Shown here: positions 50,763 through 62,015 of the stretch, piece by piece
How positions within the stretch are numbered: position 1 is the stretch's first letter
Layout of the letters: the number at the start of each line of letters is the position of its first letter
Notes under the pieces: generated by a model
Seen by the model: the letters and a program-made list of their open reading frames with translations, nothing else
Databases searched by the model: none
Told to the model about the DNA's origin: nothing
Assembly: GCF_001316105.1 (NCBI RefSeq)
Contig: NZ_BBCP01000007.1
Span: forward strand, 1 to 64,000
Origin: Thermogymnomonas acidicola JCM 13583
Lineage (GTDB): Archaea; Thermoplasmatota; Thermoplasmata; Thermoplasmatales; Thermoplasmataceae
Direction: 5' to 3'
Length of the DNA stretch: 64,000 nucleotides
Made by a program: the position numbers and the translations under genes

Positions 50763-51329
50763 CCACCCTCACCACGTAGAGGAAGATCGCTTCAAACTCG
50801 AACACCCTTCTCGAGACCTCTGTAAACTCATAACGGTCGAAACGGGAAAAGAGCTCCTCCCTGGGGGCTGAGATCGGAGAGTATGATATAAGCCTGACCC
50901 CCCCCTTCATGAGGTGTTCAGGGAGCCTTTCCAGGAAGCGCCTGACGACCACCAGGCCGTCACTGCCGCCGTTCCACTCCGGGGGGGGTTCCCACTCCTC
51001 TGCCGGCAGGTAAGGGGGGGGTTGAAGAGGACCGTCCTGAACCTCCCGTCTGGGAAGAGGTCTGTGAGGACAAGATCGATGCAGACTCCGTTTAGCTCCG
51101 CGTTCCTCCTTGCGCATTCAATGGCCACTGGGTTTATGTCAGTGGCGGTCACACTGAGGCCCCGGAGAGCGTGGTATATGGAGACCACGCCGGTACCGCA
51201 ACCCACTTCCAGGATAGGCCCCCCCATTACTTCAGGCGCCTGGAGCATCATCTCCGTGTCCTCCGCAGGCTCGTAAACACCGGGGCAGCACCTGTACATC
51301 ACCCCCCCGGACATGGAGTGGATGGTCAT
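50749..51329 (-). CDS. HemK/Mtq2-like protein methyltransferase
   Basis: Class I SAM methylase that modifies a glutamine in release factor. [13 protein letters not shown] is the family's N terminus; motif [33 protein letters not shown]; and the substrate loop FNPPLT, which in the corrected frame should read [10 protein letters not shown]. The second frame gives [19 protein letters not shown]. About 190 residues. Archaeal members work with a Trm112 partner, not seen here. Its stop overlaps the start of the GTPase gene. Confidence 0.85.
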
Positions 51330-51478
51330 CCAGCGGTATATTTATTAATGCTAGATATGTTTGATTTGCGGATCATGCGGCCAGAGAAAACCACACAGTC
51401 ATGGCCATGGGGGGCTCAAGCAGTCATGTTAAAGCGTGATGCAGGCATTCAGGTACTCCCTGGGAGGCGGGGATCGCC

Positions 51479-53792
51479 TTGAAGTGTGCCATAATAACCG
51501 AGAAGGCCGATGTTGCAAGGAGGATATCGTTCTTCCTCTCCGAAGGTAAGGCGAAGTCAAAGCGCTCGAAGGGCCACAACTACATAGAGTTCGAGAAGGA
51601 CGGGAACACCTACGTCGTCGTACCGCTGAGCGGCCACATAGTGGAGATAAACTTCCCGCCATCCATGAAGGACTGGAAGTCCGTGGATTTGAGGAAGCTG
51701 GTGGAGAGCGAGACGGTAATCGAGGTAAAGAACAGGTCCGCCTACAGCACCCTGAAAGACATAGCCGCTGATGCAGACCAGATAATCATAGCAACGGACT
51801 ACGACAGGGAGGGGGAGCTCATAGGCATGGAGGCCCTCAACATAGTCCTAGAGGAGAGGCAGCGGAGGCATCTGGGCATGCCTGACATAAAGAGGGCCAA
51901 GTTCAGCGCCCTCACGAGGCAGGAGGTCACGGAGGCCTTCAGCAACCTTATAGACGTGAACAAGGCAATGGCGGACTCTGCCGAGGCCAGGGAGGTCATA
52001 GACCTCCTGTGGGGGGGTGCGGTGCTCACGAGGTTCTTCTCCAACGCCACTGGGCGATGGGGGGGCAGGGACTTCCTCTCAATCGGCAGGGTGCAGACGC
52101 CCACCCTGGCCCTGATAGTGAAGAGGGAGAGGGAGATCCTGTCCTTCGTGCCGGAGAAGTTCTGGAGAGTGTTTGTATCATTCGATAAGGGCGGTACCTT
52201 CAGGGCGGAGCACGTGGAGGGGGGGAACATAAAGGATCACAGGAGGGTGGAGGAGATCCTCTCCAAGGTGAGGGGGGGGAAGGACGGCAGAGTCAGGTCA
52301 TTCGAGAGGTGGGAGGAGCCCATAAGGAGGCCGGCACCCTTCAACACCAACGAGTTCCTGAGGGAGGCATCCAGGATAGGCATATCACCTGCAAACGCCA
52401 TGAGGATAGCGGAATCGCTCTACAACAGGGGCTACATAAGCTACCCGAGGACGGACAACACCGTGTACAACCGGTCTCTCCCCCCCTCAGGAAGATAGTG
52501 GAATCGCTGGCTGAGACACAGTTCAGCAGGGAGGCTAACATGGTGCTCTCCCTGGACAGCGTGAGGCCCTCCAGGGGCAGGACGGAGGCAACAGACCACC
52601 CCCCCCATATACCCGGCCTCCGCGGCTAAGAAGGGCGAGCTGACAGGGGACTATGCGAAGATATACGAGCTCGTTGTGAGGCGCTTCCTGGCCACACTTT
52701 ACACAGACGGCACCAGGGAGGTCAGGGAGGCCACAATCGAGGTCTCGGGCGAGGAGTTCAGGGCGAGGGGGGGTGTCAGGGTGACGGAGCTGGGTGGCTC
52801 TCCATATATACTTACCACAGGCAGGCAGAGGCCTTCCTGCCTGACCTGCACAGTGGCGAGGAGGTGAAGGCCATAGACTGGTACGAGGAGGAGGACGAGA
52901 CGAAGCCCCCCCGCCCAGGTACGACATGTCCTCCCTACTGAGGAAGATGGAGGAACTTAACCTTGGCACCAAGAGCACCAGGCACGACATCATAGAGAAG
53001 CTGCAGAAGCGGGGCTTCATAGAGGGGGGGAACCCCGTGAGGCCCACGCCCCTGGGCATGTCACTCATCGACTCGATACTTACTGTTGAATCGAAGATCT
53101 CGGAGCCGGAGATGACCGCGGAACTGGAAGTGGACATGGACAGGATAGCAGAGAACAAGGTGGACAAGGAGAGTGTGGTGAACCAGTCCAGGAAGATGCT
53201 CAGCTCCGTGCTCGAGGACTTCAGGGAGAAGGAGGACATAATAAACGGAAAGATAAAGGAGGCAGAGAACAGCGGTGAGACCGTCGGCCTCTGCCCCGTG
53301 CATTCAAGGGAGGTCATTGCGATCAAGAAGAGGGACCACTACGAGATCAGGTGCACCGTGGAAGGGTGCCCTATCAATTACAGGCTCTATGCCAGGGGCT
53401 CGATCAAGAAGACGGACGAGAGGTGCAGCGCCTGCTCGAAACCTCTCATAAAGGTCATAAGGAAGGGCCAGTCCCCCCCGGAGCTCAGGTGCATAGACCC
53501 TGCGTGTGCGTTCAACGTGGAACGCTCCAGGATGGGGGGGAAGTGCCCGTCGGACGGCGGTGACCTTGTGGTGAGGCAGTCGAGGAACGGAAAGAGGTTC
53601 CTGAGCTGCTCCAACTACCGAAGTGCACCGTCAGCTACCCCCCTTCCGCAGATGGGCACCGTGGAGCCCACAGGGCAGGTGTGCCAGTACTGCGGTGCAC
53701 CAATCCTCCTCTCCATCCGGGGGGGCAGGAGGAGGTGGAGGTTCTGCCCCCCCAAGATGGATTGCCAGTTCAACAGGAGGAGGGGGGGGATG
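51479..53792 (+). CDS. topA: DNA topoisomerase I, type IA
   Basis: Relaxes negatively supercoiled DNA. Toprim motifs MKCAIITEKADVAR and IIIATDYDREGELIG; ARE(V)IDLLWGGAVLTRFFS and RWGGRDFLSIGRVQTPTLAL each carry one extra Gly at G7 runs; active-site tyrosine in RGYISYPRTDNTVY; TDHPPIYPAS is recovered after breaks at C runs near 52480-52486 and 52599-52606. Three C-terminal zinc-finger modules follow (CTVEGC, CSACSKPL, CQYCGAPIL). TTG start; the corrected end FNRRRG overlaps the next start as ATGA. Confidence 0.92.
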
Positions 53793-54671
53793 AGGAACCG
53801 GCTTCCTGAGATATTCACTATGGCCATATTCGTGGCTTCGTCGCTGTTCGCAGTGTACCTTGCAGAGGCACTGATAGAGATAAGCCCTGGCATAAAGAGC
53901 ACAAGCTCGACTAGTGGCATATCAATAGTGTTCGTCTACATCGCTGTTGCCATAGCCTTCACATTCGTGATACTCTTCGTGGCCAGGCGGCGCAGGATCA
54001 GCATCCTCAGGTACGTCTTCTACGTCCTGATAGCGTATGTTACCTTCTTCGTCTCCTCGATCCTGGCTGCCATCGTTTCCGTGAACATCGTCGAGTACTA
54101 TGTGATAACCTTTGCCATACCTGTTGTGATCCTGGTTTTCCTGCTGGTGAGCAATGAGTGGTACGTCATAGACCTAGCGGGCTTCTTCCTCTCCGCAGGC
54201 GTCTCGGCGGTGTGGGGGAGTGGAGATTGGCATCTGGGCCGCTGTGGTCTTCCTGGTCGCCTTTGCCATCTACGACTACATAGCGGTCTACAAGACCAAG
54301 CACATGGTGAGCCTGGCCAGGGTTGCAGTGGACGAATCGATACCGCTGCTCTTCGTATCTCCGTCGCGGAGGAACTTCACCATGAGGGACCTGACCTTCG
54401 ACAACAGGGGGGGGAGCAGGAGGTGCTCATGCTGGGCTTCGGGGGGGACGTAGCGCTGCCAAGCATACTCGTTGTCTCTTCCGCCGTTTACGGCATCTCC
54501 CACCCACTTCCGTTCATAGGGCTGCCACTGGCCGGTGCACTTGCAGGCATGGCGTTCCTCTTCTTCTTCAACAAGAACAGGCCAGCGCCCGGCCTGCCAT
54601 ACATAAACACGGGCGCCATCCTCGGTTTCCTCATAGCCTTCTTCATGTACTTTCCCCCCCTGAGGCCGTGA
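53789..54671 (+). CDS. Presenilin/signal-peptide-peptidase homolog
   Basis: Intramembrane aspartyl protease of family A22. Nine or so hydrophobic segments. Catalytic Asp 1 in AIYDYIAVYKTKHM (YD motif); catalytic Asp 2 in MLGFGDVALPSI after trimming a G run (MLGFGGDV as sequenced), the GxGD motif. The third motif, normally PAL, appears as GLPYINTGAI preceded by Pro (PGLP). The start overlaps the topA stop. Frames change near 54215 and 54415. About 290 residues, normal for archaeal homologs. Confidence 0.85.
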
Positions 54672-56171
54672 TCAGTGCAGGAATACCCTCTTACCGGTGA
54701 AGTAGAGCGATATCCCACCCTTCTCCGCAGCCTCCATGACTTCTCTGTCCCTTATTGAGCCACCGGGCTCTATTATGGCGGAAACCCCCCCGTGCTGCGC
54801 AGCGATCTCTATGCTGTCCTGGAACGGGAAGAAGGCATCGGATGCCATGACCGCCCCCCCCGGGCCCTCTCCCCCCCTGCCTTTGAAAGCGCGATCCTCA
54901 CGGCCTCCACCCTTGACGTCTGCCCCCCCTGCCCTATTGCCACAGTGCACCGTCCTTGGCCAGCACCACAGCGTTGCTCCTGCAGTGGGCAACAACCCTC
55001 CAGGCGAATAGCAGGTCACTGACCGTCCCCCCCTGGTCTGCCTCTGGCCCAGCAACACGCTCCAGCCTTTGAGGCTCCACATCCATTGCATCCTGGACAA
55101 GGAAGCCGTGCATCACCGACCTCACACGCACCCCGCTCTCCCTCTCTACGCTGCACCTGAGAACCCGGAGGTTCTTCTTCCTGGATAGCAGCCTCAGTGC
55201 CTCCTCCGTATATGATGGGGGGGCCACAAGCACCTCCATGAAGAGTTCGGACATGGCCCTGGCGGCATCCACATCAACCTCCCTGTTGAGAGCCACTATT
55301 GAGCCGTACGCGCTCTCCCGGTCCGCATCCAGCGCCCTGAGGAATGCATCCTTCAGGTTGCCTGCGGTTGCGGCACCGCAGGGAGTGCCGTGCTTCACGA
55401 TGACGGCCGCAGGCTCCTGGAACTCGGCCACGGCGGAGAGAGCGGCATCAGCGTCCATGATATTGTTGTAGGAGAGCTCCTTACCCTGTAGCTGCTCTGC
55501 ACCGGGTATGCCCCTGCCCGACCCGTCATGGTAGAGGTACCCCCCCTCTGGTGTGGGTTCTCCCCCCCGTACCTCAGGGCCTGCCTGAGCCTGGACGATA
55601 CCAGCAGGAAGTCCCTGTTGCCCGTGCCAAGGGCCCTGTCAAGCGATTCCCTGATCAGTATGTCGTAGGAGGCTGTGATGGAGAAGGCCTTCACCGCCAT
55701 TTCCGCCCTTGTGCTGTAAGGTATCTCTCCCCCCCCTCCTTATATTCCCTTGCCACCCTCTCGTAGTCCGCCGGGTCGCAGACCACGGTTACCCTCTGGA
55801 AGTTCTTGGCGGCAGCTTATGAGTGCAACGCCGCCGATGTCTATGTTCTCCACCATGTCCTTGAGGTCAGCATCTGCGTACTTCTGGAAGGGGTACAGGT
55901 TCACCACCACCATGTCGAAGAGGAAGTCATCCCCCCCGCCCCCCCTGGACAGGATCGCGCTGAAGACGTCAGGGTGCAGGGTCTTCACGCGGCCATCCGC
56001 CCTCGTCGAGAAGCCGGTGATCTCCGAGAGCTCGATAGCGTCTATGCCGTTTTCGCTGAGGAAGGACCAGGTGCCGCCTGTTGCGTATACCCTGGCACCC
56101 CCCCTCTCCGTGAACTGCCTTATGAACTTATCGAGGCCACTCTTGTCGTAGGTGCTGGCCAGTATATTCAT
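54672..56171 (-). CDS. purH: Bifunctional AICAR transformylase/IMP cyclohydrolase
   Basis: Last two steps of IMP synthesis. N-terminal cyclohydrolase: [67 protein letters not shown]-terminal transformylase: LRYGENPHQR in a corrected frame, [29 protein letters not shown] with the catalytic Lys-His, [11 protein letters not shown] and [12 protein letters not shown]. Frame breaks near 55820, 55735, 55560, 54945 and 54880 at C runs. About 490 residues joined. Its stop directly abuts that of the presenilin homolog. Confidence 0.9.
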
Positions 56172-56249
56172 GGGTGTGAATGCCGACCGGGCTTAAAACA
56201 CTATCAAGCGGGCCCGGGCAACTTTTATCAGAACCGGTTCACATGCCGC

Positions 56250-57076
56250 ATGGCCATGTCCCGGTGGTACAGGTCATCAGCGTTCATCGCTGTAGTTGTG
56301 ATAGTTGCAGTCATAGGCGGCACAACGGCATACTGCGGCATCTGGCCACCTGTCTCCGTTGTCGAATCGGGGGGGAGCATGCAGCACGGCAGCTACTGGA
56401 TGCCCGGCGTCATAAACACTGGCGACATGGTCTTTGTGAAGAGGACCCCGGATCCGTATTCATCCGTCGTCACGTATGTGGTGGGCAGGGAGGAGGGCAT
56501 AAGGACCTACGGTGAGTACGGCGATGTCATACTCTACAGGGCACCCAGCGGCGAGGTCATAATCCACAGGGCCATGTTCCTGCTCGAATGGCACAATGGC
56601 ACTCCATACGTGGTTGGCTACCACGGACAGAGCTGGCTTGTGGTTACCGATAATTACGTCCTCATAAAGGATGTTGGTTACTCCCACAGGAACTTCTACT
56701 TCCCCCCCCTGGCACCGGTCAGGAACGAGACGGGCTTCATAACCATGGGTGACCACAACTTTGCGGTATCTCCGGTCTACAATGCAACCCTGGACGCATA
56801 CGACGCAGCGGACCAGTCGCCCCCCCGCCGGCCGGCTTCGGCTTCCCGCCGGTGAAGGCATCCGATGTTGTGGGCATAGCGTTTGGCCAGATACCGTGGT
56901 TTGGGCTCATCAAGCTCAACCTGATGAGGCTACAGGGGGGGGACTGGCCATACTACAACGAGGTGCCAAAGGGCTCTTACAGGGACCTGGGGGGGATATC
57001 CCTTGCCGCCATAGTGGTGGCTCTGGTCTTCCCCCCCTACAGGGGTGTGGCCAGGAGGGTCAGGAAGGGCCACTGA
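56250..57076 (+). CDS. Type I signal peptidase, archaeal/ER type
   Basis: Removes signal peptides outside the membrane. An N-terminal membrane anchor (SSAFIAVVVIVAVIGGTTAY), then SVVESGGSMQHG with the catalytic Ser (SGSMxP-like, one added Gly) and VIIHRAMFLLEW with the His that replaces the bacterial Lys. FITMGDHN is the conserved GDN-like box. A C-terminal membrane segment (LAAIVVALVFPPYRG) closes the protein. A break lies near 56822. TTTTATCA at 56224-56231 suggests a leaderless message. Confidence 0.85.
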
Positions 57077-58022
57077 AGTGCGGCGGGCCAGCCACCCTGA
57101 GGACCTCCACGCCGCTGCACATGGGCTCAAGCGCAGACACGAGTTCGGGCACATCCCCCCCCTTCCTGGCGGGCACGAAGACATTCGTACCGCCCGTAAC
57201 TATGTAAGTGCACCACACCTCTCTCCTCAGCTCCCTTACCCTGGACATCAGGGCCCTCATGCCGTCCGTGATGACGTGTACGCCAGACGCTTCGACTAGC
57301 CTGTGGTACTCATCTGTGTCGCCCATCGCGAGCTCGAAGATCCCCCCCTCTATGTCCCTTGAGGCGGCCAGTTCCCTCAGCGTTCTGCCCTTTTCCCTGG
57401 TGCTCTCGACCCTCTTCTGATAGCCGCTGTTCCGCACAACGCTGCTGTGAATGGCGTCCGAAGGGTTCCTCTTCTCGCTGAACCTGCAGGCAATTATCCT
57501 GTACTGTGAGAAGTCCCGGGCGTCCAGGAGCCTCTCCGTCCGCAGGCCTTTGTCCGGATCTGTTATGGTGAGGCCGCCAAACAGGCTCCTGCCCACGCTC
57601 TCAGATATCATCCTGAGGTCGTCCTCCATTTCAGCGAGGGAGAGACTTCCGCCTGATGCTGAAGATAGGCAGAGGCCGAATGCCGCAGCGGCACCGTCTG
57701 AGCTGCCGCTGATCACGTTCACGTTTTCCGATTCGAACGATACCCTTTCCGCACCATCTATGTACTTGGCATACCTGTCTATGAGCCTGAACGGTGAACG
57801 GGGGGATGACGCGTCTATTTCGGCACCGTTGACCGTGCCGCGCCTGGGTGAGGCGTAGAAAAGCCTCGTCCTGACCATTGTCCTGCCGTCATCCGATGTG
57901 TATGCTATGCCGGCTGAGAGGTGCAGCGGGCGCCTCCTCATCGGGTCGGAGATGCCGCCCAGGAGTATTATCCCGATGGTCGGGTAAGCAACGGCCCAGT
58001 TGGCCTGCCCTTTGGGATCCAT
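57060..58022 (-). CDS. Mevalonate 3-kinase (Thermoplasma-type)
   Basis: GHMP-fold kinase phosphorylating mevalonate at the 3-hydroxyl in the variant isoprenoid pathway of Thermoplasmatales. It resembles the T. acidophilum enzyme closely as I recall it: AVAYPTIGIILLGGI, LHLSAGIAYTS, VISGSSDGAAAAFG (the modified phosphate loop), SESVGRSLFGGLTIT, KRNPSDAIHSSVVR and YIVTGGTNVFVPA. The paralogous diphosphomevalonate decarboxylases have different loops, so they are less likely. One frame; DIEGGIFELA has a probable added Gly. ATG 58022 is chosen. Confidence 0.85.
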   Translation of the reverse strand: MDPKGQANWAVAYPTIGIILLGGISDPMRRRPLHLSAGIAYTSDDGRTMVRTRLFYASPRRGTVNGAEIDASSPRSPFRLIDRYAKYIDGAERVSFESENVNVISGSSDGAAAAFGLCLSSASGGSLSLAEMEDDLRMISESVGRSLFGGLTITDPDKGLRTERLLDARDFSQYRIIACRFSEKRNPSDAIHSSVVRNSGYQKRVESTREKGRTLRELAASRDIEGGIFELAMGDTDEYHRLVEASGVHVITDGMRALMSRVRELRREVWCTYIVTGGTNVFVPARKGGDVPELVSALEPMCSGVEVLRVAGPPHFSGPS

Positions 58023-58110
58023 CCTCCCCCCCGTTATCTGCATGCTCTATTAAAATGTGGCCGGATGGGAACGTAAAATAACTGGCTCGGGTTACCGAGC
58101 TTGGTCTCCC

Positions 58111-59462
58111 ATGAACCACAGCGATGAGGTTGAAATGCTCAGCTACCTGGGCATAGGTAGCGTTGACGATCTCTTCTCCGACATTCCCCCCCAGAAGGTC
58201 AGGAAAAGCGGCATCGATTTACCTGACGGGATCAGCGAGCTCGAACTGACAGCGCTGGCCGAGTCCGTGGCGTCCATGAACAGGAAATACCGTTACAGCT
58301 TCCTGGGCTGCGGCGTCTATGACCGCTTCGTCCCGGCCGTTGTGGACACCGTCATCTCCAGGGGGCGAGTTCCTCACCTCTTACACCCCCCCGTACCAGC
58401 CAGAGGTGTCACAGGGCACGCTTCAGGCCCTTTTCGAGTACCAGAGCCTGATGAGCCAGCTCATGGCCATGGACGTCACGAACTCCTCCATGTATGACGG
58501 CTTCACGGCCCTGGGTGAGGCGGTGAGGATGGCATTCAGGATCAACGGAAGGCACCAGGTGCTGCTCCCTGAGAACATATACACGAGGAAGCTGGGCGTG
58601 ATAAGGAACTACACCATCGGCCTCGGTATGAAGGAGGCCTTCTACAGGGTCGACCGCTCCACAGGATCCCTGGACATCGAGGACCTGAAGGGTAAGGTGG
58701 GTAGCGATACCTGTGCGGTGGTGGTGGAGAACCCCAACTCCTTCGGAATCCTGGACCTGAGGTGAGGCACGTGAGGGAGGTGATAGGGGGGGACGCCGTG
58801 CTGATAGCCTACGTCGATCCTGTGTCCCTGGGCATTGTTGTGCCTCCCGGGGGGGAGTACGGGGGGGCGGACATAGCGGTGGCCGAAGGTCAGCAGCTGG
58901 GCATGAGGCCCAACTTCGGCGGCCCGTTCCTTGGCATCATGTCCTTCAGGGAGGAGTACGTGAGGAAGTCCCCGGGGGGGAGGATAATAGGCGAGAGCGT
59001 GGACAGCAGCGGGCGGCGCGCTTTCGTCATGACTCTGCAGACCCGCGAGCAGCACATAAGGCGCCAGAGGGCCATGAGCAACATATGCACGAACCAGGCA
59101 CTGATGGCACTTGCGGCCAGCGTTTACCTTGCAACGCTTGGGCCGAGGGCCTCAGGGCCGTTGCCTCCAGGACGGTGGAGATGTCATCCCGCCTGATCTC
59201 AAGCCTCTCCTCCCTGCACGGCATCTCTGCCGGGCCGTTCAGGGGGGGAACATACTTCTCTGACGTGCCAGTCAAGGTGCCATACAGCCGCGAGGAGCTC
59301 AGGAGAAGGCTCGAGAGTGCCGGTATCGCCGGTGGGATACCGCTCCCCTCGGTCATACAGCCACTTGCAGCGGAGTTCCCGGACACATACTTCTTCTCGG
59401 TCACGGAGAAGACAACGGATCAGGCCATAGCTGCACTGGCACAGGCGCTGGGGGTGGAGTAG
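58111..59462 (+). CDS. gcvPA: Glycine dehydrogenase (decarboxylating), subunit 1
   Basis: One half of the PLP P-protein of the glycine cleavage system. Starts [21 protein letters not shown], contains [34 protein letters not shown] (frame corrected at the run near 58390), [34 protein letters not shown] and [22 protein letters not shown]. Frame breaks near 58370, 58765 and 59150. About 445 residues. The subunit 2 gene follows at once. Confidence 0.92.
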
Positions 59463-60908
59463 GTGCAGTACAGGCAGGCGAGGTACGATGAACCGCTGCT
59501 TTCTGAGATATCGTCTGGAAACGACTACCACCATGTTGAGTCCGGTGCTGCCATACCGGAATCCCTGAGGAGGAAGTCCCTTGACATTCCGTCTGTGGCG
59601 GAATACGATGTTGTCAGGCACTACACACGCCTCTCGCAGATGAACTATGCCGTTGACATAGGCATGTACCCTCTCGGCTCCTGCACAATGAAGCTGAACC
59701 CCCCCAAGTTTGCTGACCGGATATCCTCCATGCCGGAGTTCAGCACTGTGCACCCCCCCCTGGCCCCCCCTGAGGAGAGTGTGCAGGCAACCTCAGGGTT
59801 ATGTACGAGCTGCAGGAGTTCCTGAAGAAGATCTCCGACATGGACGCGGTATCGCTGCAGCCGCTGGCAGGGGGGGCACATGGAGAGTACACCGGGATAC
59901 TGATCGCCAGGAAGTACCATGAGGTGCACGGTGAGCTGGAGAGGCGCAGGGAGGTCATCATACCGGATTCGGCGCACGGCACGAACCCCCCCGCCTCTGC
60001 TGCCATGGCCGGGTTCGATGTGGTTGAGATACCCTCTTCCCCCCCGGATGGCATGGTGGACATGGGTGCCCTGAGGGCCGCGCTGTCAGACAGGACCGCC
60101 CTCTTCATGATAACGAACCCGAACACGCTGCATATTCGAGGACCGCATACTGGAGATAGCGGATCTGGTCCACTCCGCCGGTGCCCTCCTCTACTACGAC
60201 GGCGCGAACTTCAACGCCATCCTGGGCAAAACCTCTCCTGGCCTCATGGGCTTCGACATAGTGCACTTCAACCTCCACAAGACATTCGCCACGCCCCCAC
60301 GGGGGGGTGGCGGGCCGGGCTCAGGGCCTGTGGGCGTCAGGGGGGGCGAGCTCAGGGACTACCTGCCTGTGCCCGTTGTCGAGTACGATGGAAAGGCCTA
60401 CCACCTGAACTACGACCTCAGGCACACCATCGGGGGGGCGGTATCGTCCTACTACGGCTCATTCCTCATGCACCTGAGGGCCTGGGCGTACATACTCTAC
60501 CACGGTGGCAACGGGCTCACAAGGAACACCGAGAGGGCAGTGCTCAACACCAACTACCTCGCGAAGAGGCTCTCCGGGGGGGCTTACAGGATACCGTACA
60601 AGCCTCTGAAGAAGCATGAGGTCGTGGTGTCCAGCGACAGCACTGGAAGGCGTGCCCAGGACATCGCCAAGTACATCCTGGACAATGGCATGCACCCGCC
60701 AACTGTGTACTTCCCGCTCATAGTGCACGAGGCCCTCATGATAGAGCCCACCGAGACTGTGAGCAAGGCCGACCTTGACAGGTACGCTGACATAATGCTG
60801 GAGGCCGCCAGGGAGGATCCGGAGGGACTGAAGAGGATGCCACTGAACACCGCGGTGGGCAGGATAGACGAGGTGAGGGCAGCCAGGGAGCCGAAGCTAA
60901 GGTGGTGA
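59463..60908 (+). CDS. gcvPB: Glycine dehydrogenase (decarboxylating), subunit 2
   Basis: PLP-binding half of the P-protein; with subunit 1 it decarboxylates glycine and loads the lipoyl H-protein. [56 protein letters not shown]-like sequence, [19 protein letters not shown] with the PLP lysine, and GVGPVGV-like GSGPVGVRG. Breaks near 59795, 60140 and 60298. GTG start directly after the subunit 1 stop. GcvT and GcvH are not in the window. Confidence 0.92.
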
Positions 60909-62014
60909 GATCAGCGCTGCCAGGAGGGCAGCCCTGAGTGGCATTTCGTCCACGCTCACCACCTCGCTCTCCGCGTGGGCGCCTGAGCCACGGCACCCAT
61001 GCCGTCCAGCACGGGCTTCCCCCATCGCGGAGCAGAAGTTGCCGTCACTGCCACCCCCCGACCGCACACTCCTGAAGGTCAATGCCAAGGGTCCTGGCAG
61101 CCCTCCTGGCCTCCTCGAAGAGCTCCACGGTGGCCCTTGTCCTCTCCATGGGCGGCCTGTTTATGCCGCCCGACACCTCAATGGTGGCTCCCGGGTTGTG
61201 CGGTCGCATGGACCTGATCTGCCCGTCGACCCTCTCTGCCTCGCTTAGTGTCCATACCCTCACATCGACCTGCACCTGGGCCCAGTCAGCGATCACGTTG
61301 CTCCTGGTGCCCCCCCCACTGGCCACGTTGACGCTCACCGTGGTGCCCCCCCTGGCAGTGTCCGAGAGGCTATGGAGGAAGAGAACTGCCCTGGCCATCT
61401 CATCTATGGCGTTCACGCCCTTCTCAGGCTCGAGGCCTGCGTGAGCGGCCCTGCCCCCCCTGAATGTAACAGTGTAGTCTCCGACTCCTTTCCTGGATGT
61501 CTTTATCTTTCCGTCCTGGCTCGGCTCCATCACGAAGACCCTGCTGCTCCTGGAAGCAAGATCCTCTATGATCGGCCTCGATTCCGTGCTACCTACCTCC
61601 TCATCGCCGGTGAAGAGGGATACGAAGCTACCACCGTGCTCCGCCGCGAACTGCATGGCGTACAGGCACTGTACCATGCCGGCCTTCATATCGAAGACCC
61701 CCCCCGGCCCGTAAGCGAACCTACCGTCCGTCCTGAACGGCCTTTTCCCGATGGTGCCCTTCGGCCATACGGTGTCGTAGTGGTTCAGCAAAAGGTCTTT
61801 CCCATCCCCGCATAAAACTGCGTTTCCAGAGTTCCCCCAGCCTTATGATCCTGGCGCTTATGCCTGTCAGCCTCTCCACAGTATCTGCAAGCCACTCCGC
61901 AAACCCGTCCAGGAGGTCCTTGTCTGTGGAAGGCGTCTCCATGCTGACCATTGTGGACAGGAGGGAGAGCATCTCCTCCCTCTTCCCGGCCATCCACTCC
62001 CTGACGCCCTCCAT
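60897..62014 (-). CDS. M20 metallopeptidase / N-acyl-L-amino-acid deacylase
   Basis: Zinc-dependent amidohydrolase of the ArgE/DapE/CPG2 family. LNHYDTVWPKGT and GPGGVFDMKAGM (one added Gly at a C8 run, 61698-61705) hold metal-binding His and Asp, SLFTGDEEVGSTESR the catalytic Glu pair, and AGLEPEKGVNAIDEMARAV lies in the dimer domain. C terminus: GGSDGNFCSAMG and GSGAHAESEVV with the last metal His. Breaks near 61800 and 61050. It starts right after the racemase stop (overlap-level spacing), so the product is likely the deacylase of N-acylamino acids. Confidence 0.85.
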
Positions 62015-62015
62015 G

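Noticed and set aside
58023-58110. Glycine riboswitch before gcvPA
   Set aside because: Only 88 bases with no tandem aptamer-like structure, and this riboswitch class is bacterial.
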